10,983 nt of DNA from an uncultured Clostridia bacterium (GCA_946040935.1 CAMGCN010000009.1:1-10983); one strand, 5' to 3'; positions 1-5,894 are shown, counted from the first letter of the stretch. Made by a program: numbers and translations. Notes: generated by a model not told the origin, from the letters alone.

Positions 1-86
1 TGGATACATGTCAGGCAATTATTAATATTCTGACCGAAACAGACGAATGGAAAGCCCTTCCCGAAATAAAAAACACTGTAAGTTGA
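1..86 (+). CDS. 3' end of a putative lipoprotein gene, paralogue of the next gene
   Basis: This is the end of a gene that begins left of the window. Reading codons from base 3 gives about 27 residues ending ...LPEIKNTVS and a TGA at 84-86. Its first 23 or so residues (DTCQAIINILTETDEWKALP and on) equal the C-terminus of the complete lipoprotein at 101-679; only the last few residues differ (NTVS versus RAFC). It is therefore a tandem paralogue, presumably also a lipoprotein, although its signal peptide is not visible. An ATG at 47 lies inside this coding stretch and would run into the next gene in frame only if the real TGA frame were ignored, so it is not a start. Function unknown. Confidence 0.75.
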   Translation, partial: DTCQAIINILTETDEWKALPEIKNTVS

Positions 87-98
87 AAGGAGAACCGA
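1..98 (+). repeat. Direct repeat, copy A (tandem gene duplication, 593-bp offset)
   Basis: Bases 1-72 match 594-665 with one mismatch (56 C versus 649 T). After a 13-base divergent patch, AAAGGAGAACCGA (86-98) matches 679-691 at the same 593-base offset. The repeat covers the 3' end of the lipoprotein gene, its stop region and the ribosome binding site for the next copy. The constant offset shows a tandem duplication whose unit is one gene plus 14 intergenic bases. Confidence 0.9.
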
Positions 99-100
99 AA

Positions 101-679
101 ATGAAAATAACAAAAGCTATTATCGCGCTGTTGTGTATAGCTTTATGCCTCATAGGTTTCAGCGGATGCGAAAAAACAACTGTTGGTAAGGATGAAATTC
201 AAGAAACACCCTCCACCGAGCAAAAAGAAGATACAACCGAGGGCTCAATGCTTGAAGGTTTTCAGTTTTCCCTCGTTTGGAGTTGCTATGGGGACAGCTC
301 GTATGACAGCGAGAGCGGAAAACTGATAAAATCTAAAATTCAGGAAAATCCCGAAGATTATATTACAGTGTGTCATCTCGCAGATTCGCAAAAGAAGCAA
401 ATCTATGATTTGATACAGGATTTGGACATCACCTCATATCCCGACAAATACAATCCGCATGATGACAGTTTGATGACCTGTCCGCCCATGACTCTTATTT
501 TGTCGGTAAAAACAAATTCCTTTGAAAAAACTGTGGCGGCAAACGACATAGCCATTGAATTTAATGCAAGCAACGGTAAAGGGCAAAAATTTTTGGATAC
601 ATGTCAGGCAATTATTAATATTCTGACCGAAACAGACGAATGGAAAGCTCTTCCCGAAATAAAAAGAGCTTTTTGTTAA
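101..679 (+). CDS. Putative secreted lipoprotein, function unknown (192 aa)
   Basis: The protein starts with a lysine-containing n-region and a hydrophobic stretch (residues 4-20), followed by a lipobox ending G22-C23 (IGFSGC). This predicts lipid attachment at Cys23 and a mature protein of about 170 residues on the outer face of the membrane. The residues after the Cys are charged and Thr/Glu-rich, a typical tether. The folded part contains SYPDKYNP near residue 120 and no catalytic motif I recognise. The ATG at 101 is chosen because AAGGAG (87-92) lies 8 bases upstream. An in-frame ATG at 47 would add 18 hydrophilic residues before the signal peptide and lies inside the upstream gene. The gene follows its paralogue by 14 bases, so both probably share a transcript. 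The family was not identified; the lipoprotein assignment is firm, any role is not. Confidence 0.8.
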   Translation: MKITKAIIALLCIALCLIGFSGCEKTTVGKDEIQETPSTEQKEDTTEGSMLEGFQFSLVWSCYGDSSYDSESGKLIKSKIQENPEDYITVCHLADSQKKQIYDLIQDLDITSYPDKYNPHDDSLMTCPPMTLILSVKTNSFEKTVAANDIAIEFNASNGKGQKFLDTCQAIINILTETDEWKALPEIKRAFC

Positions 680-691
680 AAGGAGAACCGA
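594..691 (+). repeat. Direct repeat, copy B (tandem gene duplication)
   Basis: This is the partner of 1-98 at offset 593. Here the repeated AAAGGAGAACCG (679-690) is followed by ATAATACC instead of AAAATGAA. The ribosome binding site survives but the start codon and signal peptide of a further copy do not, so the duplicated series ends at base 691. Confidence 0.9.
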
Positions 692-711
692 TAATACCTG
701 CTGCAGGGTAG

Positions 712-816
712 TTTGAAACGGCCGTTGACAAACCGCCCGAGAACATTCAAAAAATCAAGAAAAATATCGGGCGTTCTAAAAAAACGGTAGTCAAAAAAAC
801 GGGACTCACTTCATAG
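712..816 (+). other. Short open stretch without start codon, possible gene remnant
   Basis: Between a TAG at 709-711 and a TAG at 814-816 there are 34 sense codons (FETAVDKPPENIQKIKKNIG..., ending KKTGLTS) with no ATG, GTG or TTG preceded by a ribosome binding site. The stop lies in the loop of the terminator at 799-832. It could be the C-terminal scrap of a gene lost when the lipoprotein array rearranged, or chance. No homology recognised. Confidence 0.2.
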
Positions 817-832
817 TTGAGTCCTGTTTTTT
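799..832. terminator. Bidirectional intrinsic terminator between convergent genes
   Basis: ACGGGACTCA (799-808) pairs with TGAGTCCTGT (818-827), a 10-bp stem with one G-U pair and a 9-base loop. T827-T832 follow on the + strand and A793-A799 precede, giving U-runs on both strands. It ends the + strand lipoprotein transcript and the - strand mnmA transcript (stop at 863). Confidence 0.85.
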
Positions 833-862
833 GTTTCGCTTATTTTCGGAAGCCTTTTCCGA

Positions 863-1891
863 TTATTCTATCACGCCTCCGCCGAGAACGGTATCGCCGT
901 CATATATCACGAGCGACTGTCCTTTTGCCGCGGCGCGTTGGGGGCGGTCAAAGGTCACCTTGACTTTGCCGCCGTCACACACGACAGCGTGTGCTCCCTC
1001 TTCCTTTTGGTTATATCGTATTTTAGCCGAGCATCTGAAAGCGTCTTTCACCTTCAAATCCGCCACGAAATTACAATCTCTTGCAGTCAGCGTGTCCGAA
1101 AAAAGCTCTTCGTCACGGCACAGCACAACCTCGTTACTTTCCGCACGCTTTTCGGCAACATACAAGGGCTCGGGCAGTGACAGTCCGAGTCCCCGCCTTT
1201 GTCCGACAGTATAGCGTATAATTCCCTTATGCTGTCCTATCACTTCCCCGTTTTTCAAAACGAAGTTTCCGCACGGATATGTCTTTTTTGCATACTCTTC
1301 TATCACACGCGCATAGTCGCCGTCGGGTACAAAACAGATATCCTGACTCTCTTTTTTAGACGAATTTACAAATCCTACCTGCTCGGCCGCCTCACGCACC
1401 TCGTCTTTCGTTATCTCACCGAGCGGAAAAAGCACACGAGACAGCTGACTTTGCGACAATGTCCAAAGAACATAGCTCTGATCTTTTCTTTCGTCAAGTC
1501 CTTTTCTGATATAATATCTTCCGTCCTTGTAAAGAACACGGGCATAATGTCCCGTCGCTATGTAGTCGCATTTCAGCTCGTCTGCAAAGGAAAAAAACTC
1601 TCCGAACTTAATATTTTTATTACACTCAACGCACGGGTTAGGGGTTTCTCCTTTTTCATAGCTTTTTACAAAGCTGTCGATTATCTTCTCTCTGAAGCTC
1701 TTGCGCAAATCCAAAACGTGAAAATCCATTCCCAGACGGCGGCAAACGTCACGCGCATCCGACACTCCCGTATCCTCATTTCCGCATAAGAGCATGGTCG
1801 CGCCGACGCATTCATATCCCTTTTGCTGACACAGAAGAGCCGCGACGGAAGAATCCACCCCTCCGCTCATAGCTATAAGAGCTCTTTTCAT
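863..1891 (-). CDS. mnmA: tRNA-specific 2-thiouridylase MnmA
   Basis: MnmA is a cytosolic ATP-dependent enzyme that thiolates C2 of uridine 34 in tRNA-Lys, -Glu and -Gln, with sulfur supplied from a cysteine desulfurase. The 342-residue length is close to the usual 350-370. The N-terminal PP-loop is SGGVDSS at residues 9-15. The two catalytic cysteines are visible: C87 in NPCVECN and C186 in SQDICFV, equivalent to E. coli C102 and C199. GHYAR (114-118) and KDQSYVLW (137-144) are family signatures, and residues from about 205 form the C-terminal barrel region with YTVGQRRGLG (227-236). The start codon overlaps the rsmI stop by ATGA, indicating translational coupling, with AAGGA a few bases upstream. 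It is the last gene of the leftward cluster and ends 30 bases before a terminator. Confidence 0.97.
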   Translation of the reverse strand: MKRALIAMSGGVDSSVAALLCQQKGYECVGATMLLCGNEDTGVSDARDVCRRLGMDFHVLDLRKSFREKIIDSFVKSYEKGETPNPCVECNKNIKFGEFFSFADELKCDYIATGHYARVLYKDGRYYIRKGLDERKDQSYVLWTLSQSQLSRVLFPLGEITKDEVREAAEQVGFVNSSKKESQDICFVPDGDYARVIEEYAKKTYPCGNFVLKNGEVIGQHKGIIRYTVGQRRGLGLSLPEPLYVAEKRAESNEVVLCRDEELFSDTLTARDCNFVADLKVKDAFRCSAKIRYNQKEEGAHAVVCDGGKVKVTFDRPQRAAAKGQSLVIYDGDTVLGGGVIE

Positions 1892-2745
1892 ATCATTTCC
1901 TTATATATGTCGCCCTTTGAAACGCCGCGGTCGCGTGCCGCCGCCTTCATAGCGTCCATTTTGCTCATTCCGGAATTTATATAAAACTCTACATGCTCTC
2001 TTACCGTCATGTCGGCAAAGAAAGCGTCTTTCTTTATCTCTTCTTTCGTCGCGCCTGCAACGACGAGAACATATTCTCCGCGCGGCTCGTTTTCCTCATA
2101 ATATTCGACCGCGCGAGTGAGGGTGGTGTGGAGCACCTGTTCATTGATTTTTGTCATTTCACGGCAAAGCGCGACTCGGCGTCCGCCGAGCACCTTCGAC
2201 ATAAGGGCAAGCGTCTTTTTGAGACGGTGGGGCGCCTCGTAAAAAACCAGCGTGCGTGTATCGCCCTTCAGCTCTTCAAGCCGCTTTGTTTTGTCACCGT
2301 CGCTTCCCGAGAGGAAACCCTCAAAGGCAAAGCGGTAACATGGAAGTCCCGAAAGCGTCAGAGCGTTTATAGCCGCGCAGCATCCGGGAACAGACGTGAC
2401 GGGCACGTCGTTTTCAACGCAAAGGGTAACAAGCTCGCCGCCCGGGTCGCTTATCGCAGGCGTACCCGCATCGGTAACGAGCGCGCACGACTCGCCGCGT
2501 TTTAATCGCTCTATTATTTTTTCCCCCATTTGCTCTTTATTGTATTCAAAATAATTCACCGTCGGCTTTGATATTCCGTACGCCGAAAGAAGGCGAGACG
2601 CCACGCGCGTGTCCTCCGCCGCAATAAAACCGACTTCCGAGAGTACTTTTTTTGCCCTCTCGGACATATCGAGCAGATTTCCAATGGGAGTCGACACGAT
2701 ATACAGAGTACCGTCTATAACCTTATTCTTTTCTGTATCGCTCAT
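1888..2745 (-). CDS. rsmI: 16S rRNA (cytidine-1402 2'-O)-methyltransferase RsmI
   Basis: RsmI uses SAM to 2'-O-methylate C1402 in the decoding centre of 16S rRNA. The tetrapyrrole-methylase fold shows in the motif order STPIGN (18-23), EDTR (44-47), TDAGTPAISDPG (91-102), VPGCCAAI (119-126), GFL (143-145) and FYEAPHRL (168-175). The C-terminal 40 residues (VREHVEFYINSGMSKMDAMK...) are the short helical domain common in this family. The start is set at 2745 (MSDTEKNK, 285 aa) because AAGGAG (2752-2757) lies 6 bases upstream. An alternative GTG at 2763 would place that ribosome binding site inside the coding sequence. It overlaps the upstream methyltransferase by 23 bases and mnmA by 4. The position after a TrmN6-like gene matches yabB-rsmI in Bacillus. 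Confidence 0.97.
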   Translation of the reverse strand: MSDTEKNKVIDGTLYIVSTPIGNLLDMSERAKKVLSEVGFIAAEDTRVASRLLSAYGISKPTVNYFEYNKEQMGEKIIERLKRGESCALVTDAGTPAISDPGGELVTLCVENDVPVTSVPGCCAAINALTLSGLPCYRFAFEGFLSGSDGDKTKRLEELKGDTRTLVFYEAPHRLKKTLALMSKVLGGRRVALCREMTKINEQVLHTTLTRAVEYYEENEPRGEYVLVVAGATKEEIKKDAFFADMTVREHVEFYINSGMSKMDAMKAAARDRGVSKGDIYKEMI

Positions 2746-3463
2746 CAAAAACTCCTTTTTCACAAATAAAGTTCATCTCTTCCGTCTGCTTGTCCCCGTT
2801 CTTTATAAAAAACGGGCGGGTGAAAAACGTTCCCTTTCCCACACCTTTTCTCGCCTCGATAAGCATGAGGCAGGGACTGTGATCCGGGTCGTTATATACC
2901 GTAACAACGCGCTTTGGCATAAGGGATGCCGCATCGAGCGCGCAAACAAGGTCAGAAAACCTGTCGGGGCGCCATACCACATAAAAGGAACCGCCGTTTT
3001 TCAGCAGCAATCGCGCGCAATCACAAAAGTCGGAAATTCCGCCGAATACCTCGTGCCTTGCGGCATACTTGCCGTCGTCCTCGTTGCGAAACCCCGTGTC
3101 ACACCTCATGTACGGCGGATTTGCAAACACCGCGTCTACCTCTTTTTCAACGTCGGCTACCGCCGCTTGTCTTATATCTTTATTTATAACCTTTATAACG
3201 CTGTCAAAACTGTTAGCCGTGACATTTTTTTGCGCGAGGTCGGCATATTCCTTTTGCACCTCGTAGGCATAAATACGAGAAAATTTTCCGCGTGCCGAGG
3301 CAAGCAGTGAAATAACACCTGTTCCCGTGCCCAGCTCTGCCGCCCTGCCTCCGCGTTTGCCCTTTATAAAAGCGGACAGCAAAAGCGCATCGGTCCCGTA
3401 TGTCAGGCCCGAAATATTTTGAGTAAGCGTTATATCCGAATTAATCTTGTCAGTTCTTTCCAT
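2723..3463 (-). CDS. TrmN6/YfiC-like tRNA adenine-N6 methyltransferase
   Basis: This is a class I SAM-dependent methyltransferase of 246 residues. SAM-binding motif I is ELGTGTGV (43-50) and the amino-methylating motif is NPPY (115-118), preceded by VFA. The stretch ITLTQNISGLTYGTDALLLS (11-30) matches the family's characteristic N-terminus before motif I. Members such as E. coli TrmN6 (YfiC) and B. subtilis YabB methylate N6 of A37 in a valine tRNA; the exact target here is inferred. The ATG at 3463 is the only methionine start that fits the family N-terminus. It has no recognisable ribosome binding site, because an inverted repeat occupies bases 3475-3504 just upstream. A TTG eight codons earlier would lie inside that hairpin. 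It follows the ferredoxin gene by 54 bases and overlaps rsmI. Confidence 0.9.
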   Translation of the reverse strand: MERTDKINSDITLTQNISGLTYGTDALLLSAFIKGKRGGRAAELGTGTGVISLLASARGKFSRIYAYEVQKEYADLAQKNVTANSFDSVIKVINKDIRQAAVADVEKEVDAVFANPPYMRCDTGFRNEDDGKYAARHEVFGGISDFCDCARLLLKNGGSFYVVWRPDRFSDLVCALDAASLMPKRVVTVYNDPDHSPCLMLIEARKGVGKGTFFTRPFFIKNGDKQTEEMNFICEKGVFDERYRKE

Positions 3464-3474
3464 TATAAAGTATG

Positions 3475-3504
3475 AGGGCTGCCGCAAACATTTGCGGCAG
3501 CCCT
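3475..3504 (-). terminator. Strong GC-rich hairpin between ferredoxin and trmN6-like gene
   Basis: AGGGCTGCCGCAAA (3475-3488) and TTTGCGGCAGCCCT (3491-3504) form a 14-bp perfect inverted repeat with a 2-base centre; the innermost A-T pairs would open as a loop. On the - strand it is followed by TCATACTTTATAATG, only moderately T-rich. It could be a partial terminator after the ferredoxin gene, an RNA-processing or stability hairpin, or an attenuator. The downstream start codon is 11 bases beyond it. Confidence 0.6.
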
Positions 3505-3517
3505 TCTTCTTAATTAA

Positions 3518-3691
3518 TTATTCGTCCTGAGCGGGAGCGCCGACAGGGCATGTATCTGCACAAGCACCGCACTCTATGCACTCGTCTGCATTGATTACGT
3601 ACTTGCCGTCGCCCTCTGTAATAGCGCTTACCGGGCACTCTGCCGCACATGCACCGCAGGAGATGCATTCATCACTGATCTTGTATGCCAT
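3518..3691 (-). CDS. 2[4Fe-4S] ferredoxin, clostridial type (57 aa)
   Basis: This is a small soluble, acidic electron carrier. Two cluster motifs are complete: C9-x2-C12-x2-C15-x3-C19-P and C38-x2-C41-x2-C44-x3-C48-P. The spacing is the standard bacterial 2[4Fe-4S] pattern and the length (57 aa) is typical of clostridial ferredoxins. The start is fixed by GGAGG (3701-3705) 9 bases upstream of the ATG. It has its own strong promoter (3728-3756) and is followed by a hairpin, so it can be expressed separately from the cluster around it. It sits between ricT and the trmN6-like gene, where Bacillus has yabA. Likely partners would be pyruvate:ferredoxin oxidoreductase or hydrogenase encoded elsewhere (inference). 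Confidence 0.96.
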   Translation of the reverse strand: MAYKISDECISCGACAAECPVSAITEGDGKYVINADECIECGACADTCPVGAPAQDE

Positions 3692-3727
3692 ATTGTTATA
3701 CCTCCGTTTAGATTCTTTTGTGAACCT

Positions 3728-3756
3728 ATTGTATCACATAGATATACAAAATGCAA
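3728..3756 (-). promoter_or_regulatory. Sigma-A promoter for the ferredoxin gene
   Basis: Read on the - strand: TTGCAT (-35, 3751-3756), 17-base spacer, TACAAT (-10, 3728-3733) with an extended TGa just upstream. The predicted start near 3721 gives a leader of about 30 bases that carries the GGAGG site. It lies in the gap after the ricT stop (3774), where no terminator is visible, so read-through from holB-ricT is also possible. Confidence 0.8.
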
Positions 3757-3773
3757 TTATTTTTTGCAAATTT

Positions 3774-4691
3774 CTAATCTTCCAGATTTGACAGGTCCTC
3801 TTCGGGTTTTTCCTGCCTGTGAGACTTGGAAAATCCCTTTACTTTCACCTGCTCGCGCGAGTACACTCTCGGAGCCTGATTTTGATCCTTGAGTGAGCTC
3901 ACTTTTACAAGCCCTGTTAAAGGTTGAGCTTCGATAACCACCCCGTCTCCGTCGGGTGTCGACACGATAGAATCGACTTTAGGAGTTTTCTTTAACTCCT
4001 CTTCGTATGTCTCATGCTCGAATTTCAGACAGCACATGAGCCTGCCGCACGCACCCGATATCTTGGTAGAGTTAAGGGACAGATTTTGCTCTTTCGCCAT
4101 TTTTATGGAAACCTGCGTAAAATCGCCGAGAAAAGTGCTGCAGCAGAAAACCCTGCCGCATACGCCGAATCCGCCCATCATTTTAGCCTCGTCGCGTATG
4201 CCTATCTGTCGCAGCTCTATTCGGGTGTGAAAAATAGCGGCGAGATCCTTTACCAAATCACGGAAGTCTATTCTGCCGTCTGCGGAAAAATAGAAGAGCA
4301 ACTTTGAATTATCAAAAGTATATTCCGCGTCGACAAGCTTCATCGGAAGCTCATGAAGCTCTATTTTTTCCACACACTTTTCAAACGCTTCACGTTCTTT
4401 TTCTATATTTTCGGCAAGATGCTTATCATCCTCCGGCGTCGCTATACGAAGCGCCTTTCTCAAAGGAAGCACAAGCTCTTTTCCGGGAACAATCTTATTT
4501 GACGCCGCAACATATCCGTATTCAAGGCCGCGTGCCGTTTCAACTATTGCGCCCATATCGACCTGATATTCCACACCGTCAGGGTCAAAATAATAAACCT
4601 TGCCCGACTTTTTGAATTTTACGCCGATAACCTCCGCCGATTCGGGGACTTCCGTCGCTTCGGCCGTTTCATTTATCTTTTCTTCATCCAT
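3774..4691 (-). CDS. ricT: PSP1-domain protein, RicT (YaaT) family
   Basis: The 305-residue protein has a central PSP1 region and the diagnostic double-cysteine signatures CGRVFCC (178-184) and ISGACGRLMCCLKFE (211-225). In B. subtilis, RicT is part of the RicA-RicF-RicT complex, which binds [4Fe-4S] clusters and acts with RNase Y in mRNA processing; the six cysteines here (178, 183, 184, 215, 220, 221) are the obvious candidate cluster ligands. The N-terminal 20 residues are acidic and low-complexity, the C-terminal tail (from about 288) charged. The start is placed at 4691 (MDEEKINE) because GGAG lies 8 bases upstream within the end of holB. An upstream in-frame start at 4724 would overlap holB. 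It follows holB with a 1-base gap, the same pair order as in Bacillus, so co-translation is likely. Confidence 0.92.
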   Translation of the reverse strand: MDEEKINETAEATEVPESAEVIGVKFKKSGKVYYFDPDGVEYQVDMGAIVETARGLEYGYVAASNKIVPGKELVLPLRKALRIATPEDDKHLAENIEKEREAFEKCVEKIELHELPMKLVDAEYTFDNSKLLFYFSADGRIDFRDLVKDLAAIFHTRIELRQIGIRDEAKMMGGFGVCGRVFCCSTFLGDFTQVSIKMAKEQNLSLNSTKISGACGRLMCCLKFEHETYEEELKKTPKVDSIVSTPDGDGVVIEAQPLTGLVKVSSLKDQNQAPRVYSREQVKVKGFSKSHRQEKPEEDLSNLED

Positions 4692-4692
4692 A

Positions 4693-5667
4693 TTACTTAC
4701 TCCATAAACGGCACATGGTATCAAGACGCGCCGTCTTAAGATTTATATTATATTCGTTCTCTTCTTTTGCCGAAATAAGCACTTGAAGTTTTCTCATCGT
4801 TTCGGCAAGCGAGAAGCCCTGACAATATTCAGTTGCTTCTTCGGGAGAAAGAAAGAACAAAAGCGGCTCGGATATTCCCTGTTTTACCGCTAAAATATCG
4901 CGAAATGCTTTTATAAAACCGTCAAGAAATTCGGAATACTCGTTTCTTTCCTCGGGTATTTTCTTTTCTTTTGCAAAAAACTCGCCTTTGTCGTGTCCCG
5001 AAAGAGCGCCTAAAAGCTCGCAGACAAGATCGTATTCTCCCAAATCTCCGCGCGACTTTGCCGTATCAAGTACAGCGCCTATCGCACCGCCGCTTTTCTT
5101 TATTATGAAAGAAAGCTGCTTGGGATTTTTCTCATCCATACCCTTTACGCTGTCGCTTTGCCTAATGCAGTAATCCTTTAGTTCCTTTTCGGAAAACACC
5201 TGCATACGAAGCGTCGGCGCCCGCGAGCGAACTGTCGTCAGAAGCCCGGGACCGTAGGTTATCAAAAAAAAGTAGACATTGTCCGGCGGATCCTCGAGTA
5301 TCTTAAGAAACGCATTCTGCGCTTCCGCCGTCATAGTCTGCGCTTCGCTTATGATAAAAGCCTTAAAATCAAGTTCTGCCGGAGAAAGATAAGCCGCTTC
5401 GCGCAGTTCCCTTATCCTGTCGACTGGGATGAATTTCTTCCCGTCCGGCGCTTTAAGCTCCTCAACATCGGCGCAAAGTCCCTTTTCTATACGTCCTTTA
5501 TCATCGCCTGCGGCAAGCGAGGACAACACCGCGCGCACAAGCGTGTGCCTGCCGCTTCCTTTCGGCCCATCGACGATATATGCGTGCGACAGAGTGCCGC
5601 GCGCAAGCTCGTTTTCCAACAATGTCTTTACGCTTTCGTTACCGAAAAGCATATCAAAACTACCCAT
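4693..5667 (-). CDS. holB: DNA polymerase III clamp-loader subunit delta'
   Basis: Delta' is the rigid stator of the clamp loader that places the beta clamp on DNA. The 324-residue protein starts like the family (GNESVKTLLENELARGTLSHAYIVDGPKG), with a degenerate P-loop GPKGSGRHT (34-42) in which the usual GK-T/S lysine is replaced. SEAQTMTAEAQNAFLKILEDPP (107-128) is the Walker-B/sensor region, and SRA (148-150) occupies the SRC motif position. The region between residues 50 and 75, where delta' and tau usually have a four-cysteine zinc module, holds only C65, so the zinc site appears lost. The ATG at 5667 coincides with the predicted transcription start and has no ribosome binding site; a second ATG at residue 6 would leave a leader of about 15 bases. 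First gene of the leftward cluster. Confidence 0.93.
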   Translation of the reverse strand: MGSFDMLFGNESVKTLLENELARGTLSHAYIVDGPKGSGRHTLVRAVLSSLAAGDDKGRIEKGLCADVEELKAPDGKKFIPVDRIRELREAAYLSPAELDFKAFIISEAQTMTAEAQNAFLKILEDPPDNVYFFLITYGPGLLTTVRSRAPTLRMQVFSEKELKDYCIRQSDSVKGMDEKNPKQLSFIIKKSGGAIGAVLDTAKSRGDLGEYDLVCELLGALSGHDKGEFFAKEKKIPEERNEYSEFLDGFIKAFRDILAVKQGISEPLLFFLSPEEATEYCQGFSLAETMRKLQVLISAKEENEYNINLKTARLDTMCRLWSK

Positions 5668-5673
5668 GTGATA

Positions 5674-5702
5674 ATTATATCAAAACGCATGCAAGTTGTC
5701 AA
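5674..5702 (-). promoter_or_regulatory. Perfect-consensus sigma-A promoter for holB
   Basis: On the - strand: TTGACA (5697-5702), 17-base spacer, TATAAT (5674-5679), with an extended -10 TGa. Counting 7 bases beyond the -10 box puts +1 at 5667, the A of the holB ATG. This predicts a leaderless message for holB and the genes co-transcribed with it. Confidence 0.9.
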
Positions 5703-5721
5703 ATTAATTTATTGACAACTT
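5693..5721. promoter_or_regulatory. 10-bp perfect inverted repeat spanning both divergent -35 boxes
   Basis: AAGTTGTCAA (5693-5702) and TTGACAACTT (5712-5721) are exact inverted copies separated by 9 A/T-only bases. The -35 hexamers of the holB and thiT promoters occupy the inner 6 bases of each arm. The outer 4 bases of each arm (AAGT/ACTT) are not needed for promoter function, so the symmetry may be an operator. No regulator is encoded nearby. Confidence 0.55.
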
Positions 5722-5740
5722 TACGCAATTAGTGTATAAT
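5712..5740 (+). promoter_or_regulatory. Perfect-consensus sigma-A promoter for thiT
   Basis: TTGACA (5712-5717), 17-base spacer, TATAAT (5735-5740). The predicted start is near 5747, ten bases before the TPP aptamer, giving a leader of about 160 bases to the thiT start codon. Confidence 0.92.
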
Positions 5741-5756
5741 CATACAGACAACCGCA

Positions 5757-5840
5757 TAATCAGGGGTGCCGTCAAGGCTGAGACGGGCAGATGTCCGAAC
5801 CCTTTAACCTGATACGGGTAATGCCGGCGTAGGGAGATTA
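5757..5840 (+). promoter_or_regulatory. TPP riboswitch (THI element)
   Basis: The aptamer core is recognisable from GGGGTGCC (5763-5770), GGCTGAGA (5776-5783), ACCCTTTAACCTGAT (5799-5813) and GGTAATGCCGGCGTAGGGA (5817-5835). P1 is closed by TAATC (5757-5761) with GATTA (5836-5840). Thiamine pyrophosphate binding should stabilise P1 and reduce thiT expression through the downstream terminator. An alternative pairing, CCGCATAATC (5752-5761) with GATTATAGCGG (5870-5880, one bulged A), uses the same 5' P1 strand and blocks the terminator's right arm. That makes it a plausible antiterminator in the ligand-free state. Confidence 0.97.
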
Positions 5841-5858
5841 ACTCATATGTAGCTCTTA

Positions 5859-5894
5859 TCACCGCTTGGGATTATAGCGGTGAATTTTTATTTT
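5859..5894 (+). terminator. Riboswitch-controlled intrinsic terminator
   Basis: TCACCGCT (5859-5866) pairs with AGCGGTGA (5876-5883) through a 9-base loop, followed by ATTTTTATTTT (5884-5894). It lies directly before the AGGAGG site of thiT. Its loop and right arm can pair instead with 5751-5761 in the TPP-free leader, so it should form when TPP is bound. Confidence 0.88.

Noticed and set aside
47..100. An earlier start for the lipoprotein at base 47
   Set aside because: That ATG is an internal codon position of the upstream paralogue and would put a hydrophilic leader before the signal peptide. The ribosome binding site fits the ATG at 101.
831..1789. Long + strand frames opposite mnmA (831-1214, 1199-1789)
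   Set aside because: They are antisense shadows of a clearly conserved mnmA coding sequence and have no start signals.
3464..3487. A TTG start extending the trmN6-like protein by 8 residues
   Set aside because: The TTG lies inside the stem of the 3475-3504 hairpin, and the extra residues do not resemble the family N-terminus.
4692..4724. An upstream start for ricT overlapping holB
   Set aside because: GGAG is correctly spaced for the ATG at 4691, and the extension (MIPCAVYGVSN) is only the end of holB read in another frame.
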